A stretch of DNA of 64,000 nucleotides from Thiohalocapsa halophila (GTDB lineage Bacteria > Pseudomonadota > Gammaproteobacteria > Chromatiales > Chromatiaceae): assembly GCF_016583825.1 (NCBI RefSeq), contig NZ_NRRV01000016.1, positions 25,437 to 89,436 on the forward strand, read 5' to 3'. Both the position numbers and the translations under genes were made by a program. The notes below the pieces were generated by a model. The model was not told the origin of the DNA. It saw nothing but the letters and a program-made list of their open reading frames with translations, and made no database searches. Within the stretch, counting starts at the first letter, position 1. The number at the start of each line of letters is the position of its first letter. Below, piece after piece: positions 8,918 through 16,684 of the stretch.

Positions 8918-9604
8918 TCAGCCGCCCTCACCCGCCCGCCGCAGCGCATCCAGGTCCAGGATCTCGATCAGATCGCCGGAGACCTGCACAATCCCCTGCT
9001 CCGAGAGCCTGCGTGTCACCCGCGACCAGGTCTCCGGCTTGATGGACAGCCGGGAGGCGAGCACGGCCTTGGAGACCCGCAGCCGGATGGACGGCTGCGT
9101 GCCGGCGTCCTGACCACCCACCTCACCCAGCAGCCAGCGCGCCACCCGCCCCTGAGCCGAGAGCAGGGTCAGGCTGTCGATCTCCGCGATCATCGCATGC
9201 AGCCGCCGGCTCAGGTCCCCGAGCAGCGCAAAGCAGGTCTCCGGGGACTCCCGCAGCATGGCCTTGAAGTCCGCGCCGTCGATGGCCAGCAGCCGCGTCG
9301 GCTCCAGCGCCGCGGCACACACCGGATAGCGCTCCGTGCCCATGAACAAGAGCGCCTCCGCGAAGATCTGCCCCGGCCCAATCAGCTCGATGACCTTCTC
9401 GCCGCCGTCGGCCCCGAGCCGAAACAGCCGCATGCGCCCGTCGCGCACGAAATAGAAGCGTGCAGCCGGATCGTCCTGGTGGAACAACATCTGCCCCGAT
9501 GCCAGGCGCACCGGCGCCGCGCGCTGCCGCACCCGCTCCAGCCGCGCGTCGTCGAGGGCCGCGAACAGGGGTGCCTGGCGAAGCTCTTCGTGCTGGGCGC
9601 TCAA
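8918..9604 (-). CDS. Crp/Fnr-family regulator, DNR-like
   Basis: The 228-residue protein has an N-terminal cyclic-nucleotide-binding-type beta barrel (about residues 10-125) and a C-terminal Crp-type winged helix (about 150-220). The recognition helix region is SRLSIKPETWSRVTRRL. It lacks the N-terminal cysteine cluster of true FNR, which together with the nearby hcp and nap genes suggests a DNR-type heme/NO sensor (inference). The only suitable start is TTG 9604, which overlaps the stop of the restriction-endonuclease gene (TTGA), implying translational coupling. FNR/DNR-type palindromes at 13390 and 13468 are plausible targets. Confidence 0.85.
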   Translation of the reverse strand: MSAQHEELRQAPLFAALDDARLERVRQRAAPVRLASGQMLFHQDDPAARFYFVRDGRMRLFRLGADGGEKVIELIGPGQIFAEALLFMGTERYPVCAAALEPTRLLAIDGADFKAMLRESPETCFALLGDLSRRLHAMIAEIDSLTLLSAQGRVARWLLGEVGGQDAGTQPSIRLRVSKAVLASRLSIKPETWSRVTRRLSEQGIVQVSGDLIEILDLDALRRAGEGG

Positions 9605-10254
9605 TAGAAGGGATTGCGTCGGTTGAAGGCGTCCACCAGCCGGTGTGGATAGGTTGCTGCCTGGAGCGACTCTGGTATGCCGGCGGGCGCGAGATCCAGT
9701 GAGTCAGGATCACCCGGGTCGAACAGCAATATCCCGATTTCCTCATAAAGCTCAGGCGCGTCCGTCGGCAGCCGGCGTTGGGCGATGCCGGACATCAGCA
9801 CCGCGGCCTCGCCGAGTACGGTCCCAAATTTCTTCGATGACAGTGCAGACTCGGCTTTGCCAAGGAAGAAAAGATGCCCGCAAATGGCGTAGGGAAAGCG
9901 ACGATGCAGCTCGAGCGCCTCCATCACCATGTCCCGATAGCGGTTCTTCAGATTCTTCCGCGGATCGAACACCAAGCCCTTCACGCCAGAAGTCAATAAT
10001 AGGCCGTGGCGCTCATCTGACAGGTAGACATCGACACCCTTGGTGCCGTAGCCGCCCATGAAAGATTTGTCGCGATTGCCGCTCGGCGCCCGTGCATGCT
10101 CCAAGCCGAGATCGTTCAGGGTGGCGGCGAGGATGCGAGAGATCTCGTGGCTCAATGCCTCCGTATAATTCTTCTTCAGAGCACCGGATGCGTCCGGAAC
10201 AGGCCTCTCCCGCCCGCGGATCAGCTCCGCCAGAGATGCAGCAAAATCTGTCAT
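9601..10254 (-). CDS. Probable type II restriction endonuclease
   Basis: This 217-residue protein is not recognised by family, but its gene overlaps the end of a DNA methyltransferase gene by four bases (ATGA at 10251-10254), the usual layout of a restriction-modification pair. The centre (residues 60-115) has a nuclease-like stretch: GGYGTKGVDVYLSD, then a beta strand with SGVKG, then a helix FDPRKNLKNRYRDMV. This resembles a PD-(D/E)xK core with Asp75 and Lys92, though the usual acidic residue two before the lysine is Gly90; Glu36 could substitute. No Shine-Dalgarno sequence is visible, consistent with coupling. Cleavage specificity cannot be read from the sequence. Confidence 0.65.
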   Translation of the reverse strand: MTDFAASLAELIRGRERPVPDASGALKKNYTEALSHEISRILAATLNDLGLEHARAPSGNRDKSFMGGYGTKGVDVYLSDERHGLLLTSGVKGLVFDPRKNLKNRYRDMVMEALELHRRFPYAICGHLFFLGKAESALSSKKFGTVLGEAAVLMSGIAQRRLPTDAPELYEEIGILLFDPGDPDSLDLAPAGIPESLQAATYPHRLVDAFNRRNPFY

Positions 10255-11921
10255 TGCTTGGTACGCCGTGACCGCGCCAGACGACGCTCGACCAGCGCCG
10301 CCCGCGCTTGTCGCAGGCATTCGACGTCTTGCGTGGACAAACCCAATTGGTCTGTCAGTATGAGCCTGTCGGCCGTCTGCACGACGGTTTTGAAATCCCC
10401 ATCCCGCAACGATGCGTCTGCCTGCCCAAACGCCGCGCTCAATTCCTGCTCGCCACAGATCGGCAGCACGAGCCGGACGCGCTGCATTTCCGTGGGCTCC
10501 AGCTTGAGGATGCCACCGCCGTAGCTGCGGCCCACCAGCTCCATGCTGAGCAGCGACAGGCTGCTCGCGAGCCCGAGCACGACACGCACCGCGAGCATCG
10601 GATTGGCGAGCCGAAGACCATGCAGGCTGTTTGGATAGAGTGCATTCCCGCAGTTGACACTGGCACGAGGCTCGCTGCCGATCATGTAGGGCAGCAGCAC
10701 ATCCGCCCGAATCAGTCCCGGAACGCGCCACCAGGGTTTACGCGTACGGCACTTGTAGCGGGCTGGGATACCTGCACGCTCGCCGGCGCGCTGAAAGGCT
10801 TCGAGCGCAACGCTGTCGGCAGCGAAGAGGTCGTCCTCGCGCGGCAGAATGAGGTGGTGCGGCACGCCACGCGCCTCGGCACACGCAATATCCCGCTGCG
10901 TAAACGTCAAGCCCACAAGTGACCGGCTGTTGCGCGCAATCGGCAGCAGCCACTCCTGCGGCAGCTCGCGCTGGGCACCATCTGCGGCGGTACAGTGAAA
11001 AAACTCGTTGGCGCCGGACACATAGCCGTTGGCCACCTCCCCCAGGGAGCACAGCTCCACCACATCAGCGCGGTCAATCAGCCGAAGGTACAGGTCACGG
11101 GCCGCGGGCGCGACAAAAGCAAGCCCCAGACGGCCACCACGGGCGGTATCCAGACTGAACCCATCCTGCCCGGCCGCAGACACGGCGAATCCAGCAAGAT
11201 CCTGGATGCGGTCCAAGGGCACCAGCTCGGCGGATGCCGTTGCGCCGCCCCGATCTTCCGCCAGCAGCAGAAAAGTCTCTTGCTGCGCATCGTCGAACCA
11301 GTTCCGACGAAACGTCAGCAGGCGAACGCGCGCAAACCCAGCGCACAGTGCGCGCAGCGTCTCGGTACCGTAAGCCGTCTGGGCCAATTCGGCCGGCACC
11401 ACCATGCCCATGGCACCGCCGGGGCGCAGGAACTGCATCGCGTGCAGCAGGAACGGCGCCCAAGAGGCCGACAAGCGGCTGAGCCGCGCACCGACGCGCA
11501 GCGCCGAGGCCAAGGCCCGGGCGCGAGTCTCGCCGGAGAAGTGCTGATAGCGGATGAAAGGCGGATTGCCGACCACCAGATCGACGTGGGCCTCCCGCTC
11601 CGGTGCCAGCAGGAAGAAATCGCCCTGGTGCCAATCAGCCCCGGACCCGGCATCGCTCAGACTGGCTTTGGCTGTGCGCAGCGCGACGGGGTCCAGATCA
11701 CAGCCGACCAGACGCGTCGCGCCTTGGCGAGCTGCGGCGACGAGGAAGCGCCCATCGCCGCAGGACGGATCCATCACCGCCCCACCACCGAGCCCCAAGC
11801 CCCAGGTCACCAGGAAGTCGACCACGGGCGCAGCCGTGTAGTAAGCGCCGAGGGCCTTGCGGCAGCTCGCACTCGACGCCGTGGGCGCGCTGTGAGTACT
11901 GGCGGCCGGTGCTTTGGACAT
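10251..11921 (-). CDS. N6-adenine DNA methyltransferase (type II R-M)
   Basis: The 556-residue protein has the SAM-binding motif I (DPSCGDGRFL, about residues 52-61) and catalytic motif IV NPPFIRY (about 119-125). This is the (N/D)PPY/F signature of N6-adenine or N4-cytosine methylases of the TaqI-like gamma order. The long C-terminal part (from about residue 290) should be a target-recognition domain. It lies between hcp and the putative endonuclease on the same strand, 68 bases after the hcp stop. Upstream of its ATG are two 11-base direct repeats that could be an operator. The start codon is uncertain by some 20 residues. Confidence 0.88.
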   Translation of the reverse strand: MSKAPAASTHSAPTASSASCRKALGAYYTAAPVVDFLVTWGLGLGGGAVMDPSCGDGRFLVAAARQGATRLVGCDLDPVALRTAKASLSDAGSGADWHQGDFFLLAPEREAHVDLVVGNPPFIRYQHFSGETRARALASALRVGARLSRLSASWAPFLLHAMQFLRPGGAMGMVVPAELAQTAYGTETLRALCAGFARVRLLTFRRNWFDDAQQETFLLLAEDRGGATASAELVPLDRIQDLAGFAVSAAGQDGFSLDTARGGRLGLAFVAPAARDLYLRLIDRADVVELCSLGEVANGYVSGANEFFHCTAADGAQRELPQEWLLPIARNSRSLVGLTFTQRDIACAEARGVPHHLILPREDDLFAADSVALEAFQRAGERAGIPARYKCRTRKPWWRVPGLIRADVLLPYMIGSEPRASVNCGNALYPNSLHGLRLANPMLAVRVVLGLASSLSLLSMELVGRSYGGGILKLEPTEMQRVRLVLPICGEQELSAAFGQADASLRDGDFKTVVQTADRLILTDQLGLSTQDVECLRQARAALVERRLARSRRTKQ

Positions 11922-11927
11922 GCCCTA

Positions 11928-11951
11928 AGTATGCCAGGAGAGTATGCCAGG
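11928..11951. promoter_or_regulatory. Direct repeat upstream of methyltransferase
   Basis: AGTATGCCAGG occurs twice (11928-11938 and 11941-11951) with a two-base spacer, a 13-base period. It lies 7-30 bases upstream of the methyltransferase ATG and between it and hcp. Tandem operator sites in this position are known for controller or methylase-autoregulated R-M systems; no controller gene is seen, so methylase autoregulation would be the option (inference). Confidence 0.5.
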
Positions 11952-11989
11952 GACAGCACCGGCCGCGTAGCCGGTCCGATCGCTGCCCG

Positions 11990-13282
11990 TCAGGCGCCCA
12001 CGGCCACCCGCAGATCCGCCTGCGCATCCTGCCCGGTGAGCCGCAGGTCGTAGCGCTCCTGGAGGATCTTGAAGACTTTCGGCGACACGAAAGCCGGCGG
12101 GTTCGGGCCCAGGGTGATGCCGGTGACGCCGAGGTGCAGCAGGGTCAGCAATACGGCGACGGCCTTTTGCTCGAACCAGCTGATGACCAACGTCAGCGGC
12201 AGGTCGTTGACGCCGCAGTCGAAGGCGTCGGCGAGCGCCTGCGCGACGGCGATGGCACCGTAAGCGTCGTTGCACTGACCCATATCCATCAGGCGCGGCA
12301 GGCCCAGGTGCTCGCCGTACTCGTGGTCGCGGATGCGGTACTTGCCGCAGCCGAGGGTCAAGATGAAGGAGTCGTCCGGCGTCGCTTGCGCATAGTCGGT
12401 GAAGTAGTTGCGGCCCTTCTCGGCGCCGTCGCAGCCGCCGATGACGAAGAACCGGCTGATCTGCCCCGCCTTGACCGCGTCGACGATGGTCTGTGCCTTG
12501 TCCAGCAAGACGCTGCGGTGGAAGCCGATGGTGGACTCGCCGACGATGCGCTCCGCGCAGGGCTCGGCGGCCAGCGCGGCGGCGATGACGGGCTGAAAGT
12601 CACCGGACTCCAGGCAGGTACCACCGGGCACGGCGACGGCATTGGTGGTGAACAGCCGGCCCTTATAGCTGTCCGGGGGGATCAGCACACAGTTGGTGGT
12701 GCCCACCACCGGCCCGGGAAAGGCCGCGAATTCCTTTTTCTGCTCCTGCCAGGCACCGCCGTAGTGGCCGGCGAGGTTCGGATGCTCGCGGAAGTGCTGG
12801 TACATGTGCGCCGGCAGCATCTCGCCATGGGTGTAGACCTTGATCTCGGTGCCTTCCACCTGCTGCAAGAGCTGCCACAGGTCCATCAGGTCGTGGCCGG
12901 TGATGAGGATGCCGGGGCCCGCCTGGGTGCCTTCCTTGACCTTGGTGGGCGCCGGCTTGCCGAAGGTCTCCACGTGCCCCTGATCCAGCATCTGCATCAC
13001 GCGCAGATTCATCTCCCCGCACTTCAGGCAATAGCCGAGCAGGGTGTCGAGGTCGAAGTTGACGTTGGTCATGGTGGCGAACAGGGCCTCCTCGATGAAG
13101 GCCGAGACGGCCTCATCGCTCTGGCCGAGCCGGCGGGCATGGTGGGCATAGGCGGCCATGCCTTTCAGACCAAAGAGCAGCGTCTCCTGGAGGGACTGGA
13201 TGTCTTCGTCTTTGCCGCAGGTACCGGGGGAATTGACGCAGGCGGATTGGCGGAAGGTCTGTTCGCACTGGTTGCAATACAT
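11990..13282 (-). CDS. hcp: Hydroxylamine reductase / hybrid-cluster protein, short form
   Basis: Hcp carries an Fe-S cluster and a hybrid Fe-S-O cluster and reduces NO or hydroxylamine under anaerobic nitrosative stress. The N-terminal cysteines are Cys3, Cys6, Cys15 and Cys22 (CX2CX8CX6C). Hybrid-cluster regions are visible: VYTHGEMLPAH, GTTNCV, LGCGKYR, DMGQCNDAYGA and SWFEQKA. At 430 residues it is about 120 shorter than E. coli Hcp (550). Alignment by eye shows the missing part is the second helical repeat between the N-terminal cysteines and the NMNLKVM-like segment (here EMNLRVM). This corresponds to the short class described in archaea and some thermophiles. FNR/DNR-type boxes lie 108-199 bases upstream. 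Confidence 0.93.
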   Translation of the reverse strand: MYCNQCEQTFRQSACVNSPGTCGKDEDIQSLQETLLFGLKGMAAYAHHARRLGQSDEAVSAFIEEALFATMTNVNFDLDTLLGYCLKCGEMNLRVMQMLDQGHVETFGKPAPTKVKEGTQAGPGILITGHDLMDLWQLLQQVEGTEIKVYTHGEMLPAHMYQHFREHPNLAGHYGGAWQEQKKEFAAFPGPVVGTTNCVLIPPDSYKGRLFTTNAVAVPGGTCLESGDFQPVIAAALAAEPCAERIVGESTIGFHRSVLLDKAQTIVDAVKAGQISRFFVIGGCDGAEKGRNYFTDYAQATPDDSFILTLGCGKYRIRDHEYGEHLGLPRLMDMGQCNDAYGAIAVAQALADAFDCGVNDLPLTLVISWFEQKAVAVLLTLLHLGVTGITLGPNPPAFVSPKVFKILQERYDLRLTGQDAQADLRVAVGA

Positions 13283-13389
13283 GAAGCGGACTCGCTATTG
13301 GGTTGGCGCGCGGCGCGCGTTGTATAGGCCACGGCTCGAATTGGGCCTAGGGCCTGGGGCGAGTCTCGGTGCGCTCCGGGGCTTGGGCC

Positions 13390-13403
13390 TTGACTCGAAT
13401 CAA
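13390..13403. promoter_or_regulatory. FNR/DNR-type box, hcp-fccA intergenic
   Basis: TTGACTCGAATCAA matches the TTGAT-N4-ATCAA consensus at nine of ten defined positions and extends to the palindrome CTTGA-N6-TCAAG. Its centre is about 114 bases from the hcp start, so it could act as a class II activator site if hcp transcription starts near 13355. Confidence 0.65.
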
Positions 13404-13467
13404 GCCCCATTTCGCGGTGTTGACCAGCGTCAGGCCGGGTGGGAAATCGCCCGCCGCGGAGACAGCC

Positions 13468-13481
13468 TTGAGGCGCATCAA
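13468..13481. promoter_or_regulatory. Second FNR/DNR-type box, hcp-fccA intergenic
   Basis: TTGAGGCGCATCAA matches TTGAT-N4-ATCAA at nine of ten positions and again extends to CTTGA-N6-TCAAG. Its centre is about 99 bases upstream of fccA, so it could serve fccA as well as hcp. A weaker half-matching site, TTGACCAGCGTCAG, lies between the two at 13420-13433. Confidence 0.6.
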
Positions 13482-13573
13482 GGCCGGGCGGGGACTGCGG
13501 CGGCAACTTGATGCCGCGTTCTCAACGAGCGCGCGGCCAGCGACCGCGCGCCTGCCGCACCAAAGGAGCCCCC

Positions 13574-14224
13574 ATGCATGCACTGCACAACCGCCGGCCC
13601 GGACTTGCCGCGCGCATCGATCCGCCCAAACCCCACCCGCCTGCAGGCGTCGGGCTACTCGCCCTGCTAGCGCTCGCCTTGGTCCTCTCAAGCCCCGTCG
13701 CAGGCGCCGGCGACGTCCGCTCCGCGGACATGCTGGCCCACACCTGCGCCGGCTGCCACGGCACCGACGGCGCCAGCGCCGGCGCGGCCATGCCCACCAT
13801 CGCCGGCATGAACAAGAGCTACCTCCTCACCGTGCTCACGGACTACAAGACGGGGCTGCGCCAGTCCACCATCATGGGCCGCATCATGCGCGGCTATACG
13901 GACCAGGAGATCGCCGCCATGGCCGGATGGTTCGCAGCCCGCCCCTGGGTCTCCACCGAGCGCCCGGTGGACGGGCAGGTCGCGCACCGCGGCGAGCAAA
14001 TCCACCTGTCGCGCTGCGAGACCTGCCATGCAGACGGCGGCCGCGGACAGGACGCGACCTCGCCGCGCCTCGCCGGACAATGGGCACCCTACATCCGCCA
14101 CGTGCTCAAGGCCTGCCGCGATACCGGCCTGCGCTGCAAGACCAGACAGGGCGCCGAGCGGGTCATGGCGTTGGATGACGCCGAGATCGACGCCCTCGCC
14201 CACTACTACGAGAGCCAGAAGTGA
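13574..14224 (+). CDS. fccA: Flavocytochrome c sulfide dehydrogenase, diheme subunit
   Basis: This 216-residue periplasmic cytochrome takes electrons from the flavin subunit FccB during sulfide oxidation to sulfur. A signal segment (about residues 24-44) precedes two class I c-type domains with heme sites CAGCH (58-62) and CETCH (148-152). Candidate methionine ligands lie in MGRIMRGYTDQEI and near VMALDDAEI. AAGGAG lies seven bases upstream of ATG 13574; earlier in-frame ATGs lack such a site. fccB follows after 26 bases. The two-heme form is that of purple sulfur bacteria such as Allochromatium. Confidence 0.92.
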   Translation: MHALHNRRPGLAARIDPPKPHPPAGVGLLALLALALVLSSPVAGAGDVRSADMLAHTCAGCHGTDGASAGAAMPTIAGMNKSYLLTVLTDYKTGLRQSTIMGRIMRGYTDQEIAAMAGWFAARPWVSTERPVDGQVAHRGEQIHLSRCETCHADGGRGQDATSPRLAGQWAPYIRHVLKACRDTGLRCKTRQGAERVMALDDAEIDALAHYYESQK

Positions 14225-14250
14225 GCCCGCTTGAACATGAGGACCCGCGC

Positions 14251-15636
14251 ATGAGCACGAGCGACCGAGCAACGACCAAGCCACGCAACACCACCATCTC
14301 CAGTGCATCCGCCCGGAGCAAGGCAGCCGATACCAGCCGTCGACGCTTCCTCGGCACCGGCGCCGCGGTACTGACCACTGCGACCCTCGGCGCTGGTGGC
14401 TGGCTCGGGGCCGCCAGCCGCGCGGCGGCCCAAGCCGCACCGTCGGCGCCCAAGGCGCGGGTCGTCGTCGTCGGCGGCGGCTACGGCGGTGCCATCGCCG
14501 CCAAATACCTGAAGCTGGCGGACCCGGACATCCGCGTCACCCTCATCGAGCGCAGCCCGTACTACGTCTCCTGCCCCCTCAGCAACGAGGTAATCTCCGG
14601 CGAGCGGGACATCGACAGCCTCACCTTCGACTACCGTGGCCTCACCCGCCGCGGCGTCGCCGTGATGCAGGACGAGATCGTCGCCGTCGACCCGGAAGCG
14701 CACTATGTCCGCGGTGCCGGCGGCGCCCGCTACAACTACGACAAGCTGATCCTCGCCCCGGGCGTCTCCTTCGACTACGACCCCATCGACGGCATGAGCG
14801 AGGCGGTCGCCGAGTCGACCATCCCCCACGCCTGGAAGGCCGGGGCGCAGACACTGCTGCTGCGCCGCCAGCTTCAGGCCATGCCGGACGGCGGCGTGGT
14901 GGCCATCGTCGCCCCGCCCAACCCCTTCCGCTGCCCGCCGGGCCCCTACGAGCGGGCCGCGCAGATGGCGCTCTACTTCAAGCACCACAAGCCGAAGGCC
15001 AAAATCCTGATCCTGGACGCCAAGGACGCCTTCTCCAAACAGGCCCTGTTCCAGGCCGGCTGGCAGGAGCACTACGGCGACATGATCGAGTGGGTGCCGG
15101 GCGCGGCCGGCGGCATCATCGAGGCCGTCGACCCCAAGACCCGCACCCTGACCGGCCTGGTGGAGGACTTTCAGGCGGACGTAGTGAACCTGATCCCGCA
15201 CCAGCGCGCCGCCAAGCTCGCCGTGGACGCCGGCCTCACCGACGCCGCCGGCTGGTGCCCGGTCGACCAGCAGACCTTCGCATCCGAGCAGGCGCCGGAC
15301 ATTCACGTGATCGGCGACGCCGCCATCGCCGGCGCCATGCCCAAGTCCGGCTATGCCGCCAACTCCCAGGGCAAGGTCTGCGCCGCGGCGGTGGCCGCCG
15401 CCATCAACGGCGAGCCGCCGCCGGCACCAAGCTACGTGAATACCTGCTACAGCATCCTGGCCCACGACCACGGCATCTCCGTCGCCGGCGTCTACGAGCT
15501 CAAGGATGGCAACATCGTCTCGGTGCCCGGCGCGGGCGGCCTCTCGCCTGTGGATGCCGATGCCCGCACCCGCGCCATGGAGGTGGAATACGCCATCGGC
15601 TGGTTCCGCAACATCACCGCGGACATGTTCACCTGA
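14251..15636 (+). CDS. fccB: Flavocytochrome c sulfide dehydrogenase, flavoprotein subunit
   Basis: FccB oxidises sulfide in the periplasm with a covalently bound FAD. The 461-residue product has a Tat signal (SRRRFLG, residues 29-35) and an FAD-binding GGGYGG motif (75-80). Cys108 in YYVSCPLSN is at the position of the cysteine that binds FAD covalently in Allochromatium FccB (about 45 residues into the mature chain). The two redox-active cysteines correspond to NPFRCPPGP and NTCYSILAHDHG. A GTG at 14221 overlapping the fccA stop is an alternative start. Its TGA overlaps the ATG of the next gene (TGATG at 15634). Confidence 0.94.
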   Translation: MSTSDRATTKPRNTTISSASARSKAADTSRRRFLGTGAAVLTTATLGAGGWLGAASRAAAQAAPSAPKARVVVVGGGYGGAIAAKYLKLADPDIRVTLIERSPYYVSCPLSNEVISGERDIDSLTFDYRGLTRRGVAVMQDEIVAVDPEAHYVRGAGGARYNYDKLILAPGVSFDYDPIDGMSEAVAESTIPHAWKAGAQTLLLRRQLQAMPDGGVVAIVAPPNPFRCPPGPYERAAQMALYFKHHKPKAKILILDAKDAFSKQALFQAGWQEHYGDMIEWVPGAAGGIIEAVDPKTRTLTGLVEDFQADVVNLIPHQRAAKLAVDAGLTDAAGWCPVDQQTFASEQAPDIHVIGDAAIAGAMPKSGYAANSQGKVCAAAVAAAINGEPPPAPSYVNTCYSILAHDHGISVAGVYELKDGNIVSVPGAGGLSPVDADARTRAMEVEYAIGWFRNITADMFT

Positions 15637-16589
15637 TGCGATTCCCCCGGCTGGGCATCGAGCAGCACCCGGCCAGCCACCTGGAGCGCTGGCTGTCGAT
15701 GGCCGGCGGCGGGCTCGGCATCGCGCTGGTGCTCGCGCTCGCCGCCTGGCTGGCGCCGCCTGGTGCCGAGCCCCTAGTGGTGGCGTCCATGGGCGCGTCG
15801 GCGGTGCTGGTGTTCGCGGTGCCCCACGGGGCGCTGTCGCAGCCCTGGCCGGTGCTCGGCGGGCACCTCGTCTCCGCCGCCGTCGGCGTCAGCATCGCGC
15901 AATGGATCGCGGACCCCCTGCTGGCCGGGCCGCTCGCGGTGGGGCTCGCCATCCTGGCCATGCACTATGCCCGTTGCATCCATCCGCCAGGCGGTGCGAC
16001 GGCGCTGGCGGCGGTGATCGGCGGTGCCGCCGTCAGGGACCTCGGCTACGGCTTCCTGCTGGTGCCGGTGCTCGTCAACCTGCTGGCGCTGCTCGCCGTC
16101 GGCGTGCTATTCAATTATTCCTTCCGCTGGCGGCGTTATCCCGCGGCGCTGGTGGCAGCCGGACCGGCCACCGCGGCAGAGCCGCCGGCGCTGGATCGCG
16201 ACGACCTCGCCTATGCCCTGCGCCAAATCGGCTCTTTCATCGACGTCTCCGATGAAGACCTGCTGCGCATCTACGCCCTCGCCAGCCGCCATGCCGACGA
16301 GCAGGGCCTGGCGGCGGCGGACATCCAGCCCGGGCGTTGCTATAGCAACGGTCGCTTCGGCCCGGAGTGGTCGGTGCGCTGCGTCGTGGACGCCGCGGAC
16401 ACGGCGGACAACGATCTGCTTATCTACCGCGCCGTCGCCGGCGCCGGCGCATCGCGCAGCCGCCGCGAGACGGGCACCGTCAGCCGCGCCGAGCTGGCGC
16501 GCTGGGCGCGCTACGAAGTGGTGCGCGACGAGACCACCTGGCGACCGGTGCCGCGCACGGCGGACAGCGGGGCCGAATCCGCGGCCTGA
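15636..16589 (+). CDS. HPP-family membrane protein
   Basis: The 317-residue protein has an N-terminal HPP domain of about 165 residues with four to five transmembrane helices. The family name motif IHPPGGATALAAV is present near residue 112. A soluble C-terminal domain (about residues 185-317) is unassigned. HPP proteins are poorly characterised; a plastid/cyanobacterial branch has been reported to carry nitrite. The start overlaps the fccB stop by one base, so the two are almost certainly co-translated. A role in moving a sulfur or nitrogen anion linked to sulfide oxidation is an inference from context only. Confidence 0.85.
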   Translation: MRFPRLGIEQHPASHLERWLSMAGGGLGIALVLALAAWLAPPGAEPLVVASMGASAVLVFAVPHGALSQPWPVLGGHLVSAAVGVSIAQWIADPLLAGPLAVGLAILAMHYARCIHPPGGATALAAVIGGAAVRDLGYGFLLVPVLVNLLALLAVGVLFNYSFRWRRYPAALVAAGPATAAEPPALDRDDLAYALRQIGSFIDVSDEDLLRIYALASRHADEQGLAAADIQPGRCYSNGRFGPEWSVRCVVDAADTADNDLLIYRAVAGAGASRSRRETGTVSRAELARWARYEVVRDETTWRPVPRTADSGAESAA

Positions 16590-16684
16590 CAGGGCCCCGG
16601 CGGCTTGTGCCCCGGGCGCCGCGGCCCACCGTCTTTGGTTAGACTGGCGGGATCGGCCTTGCCAGCACGACCCGCATCCCCACC

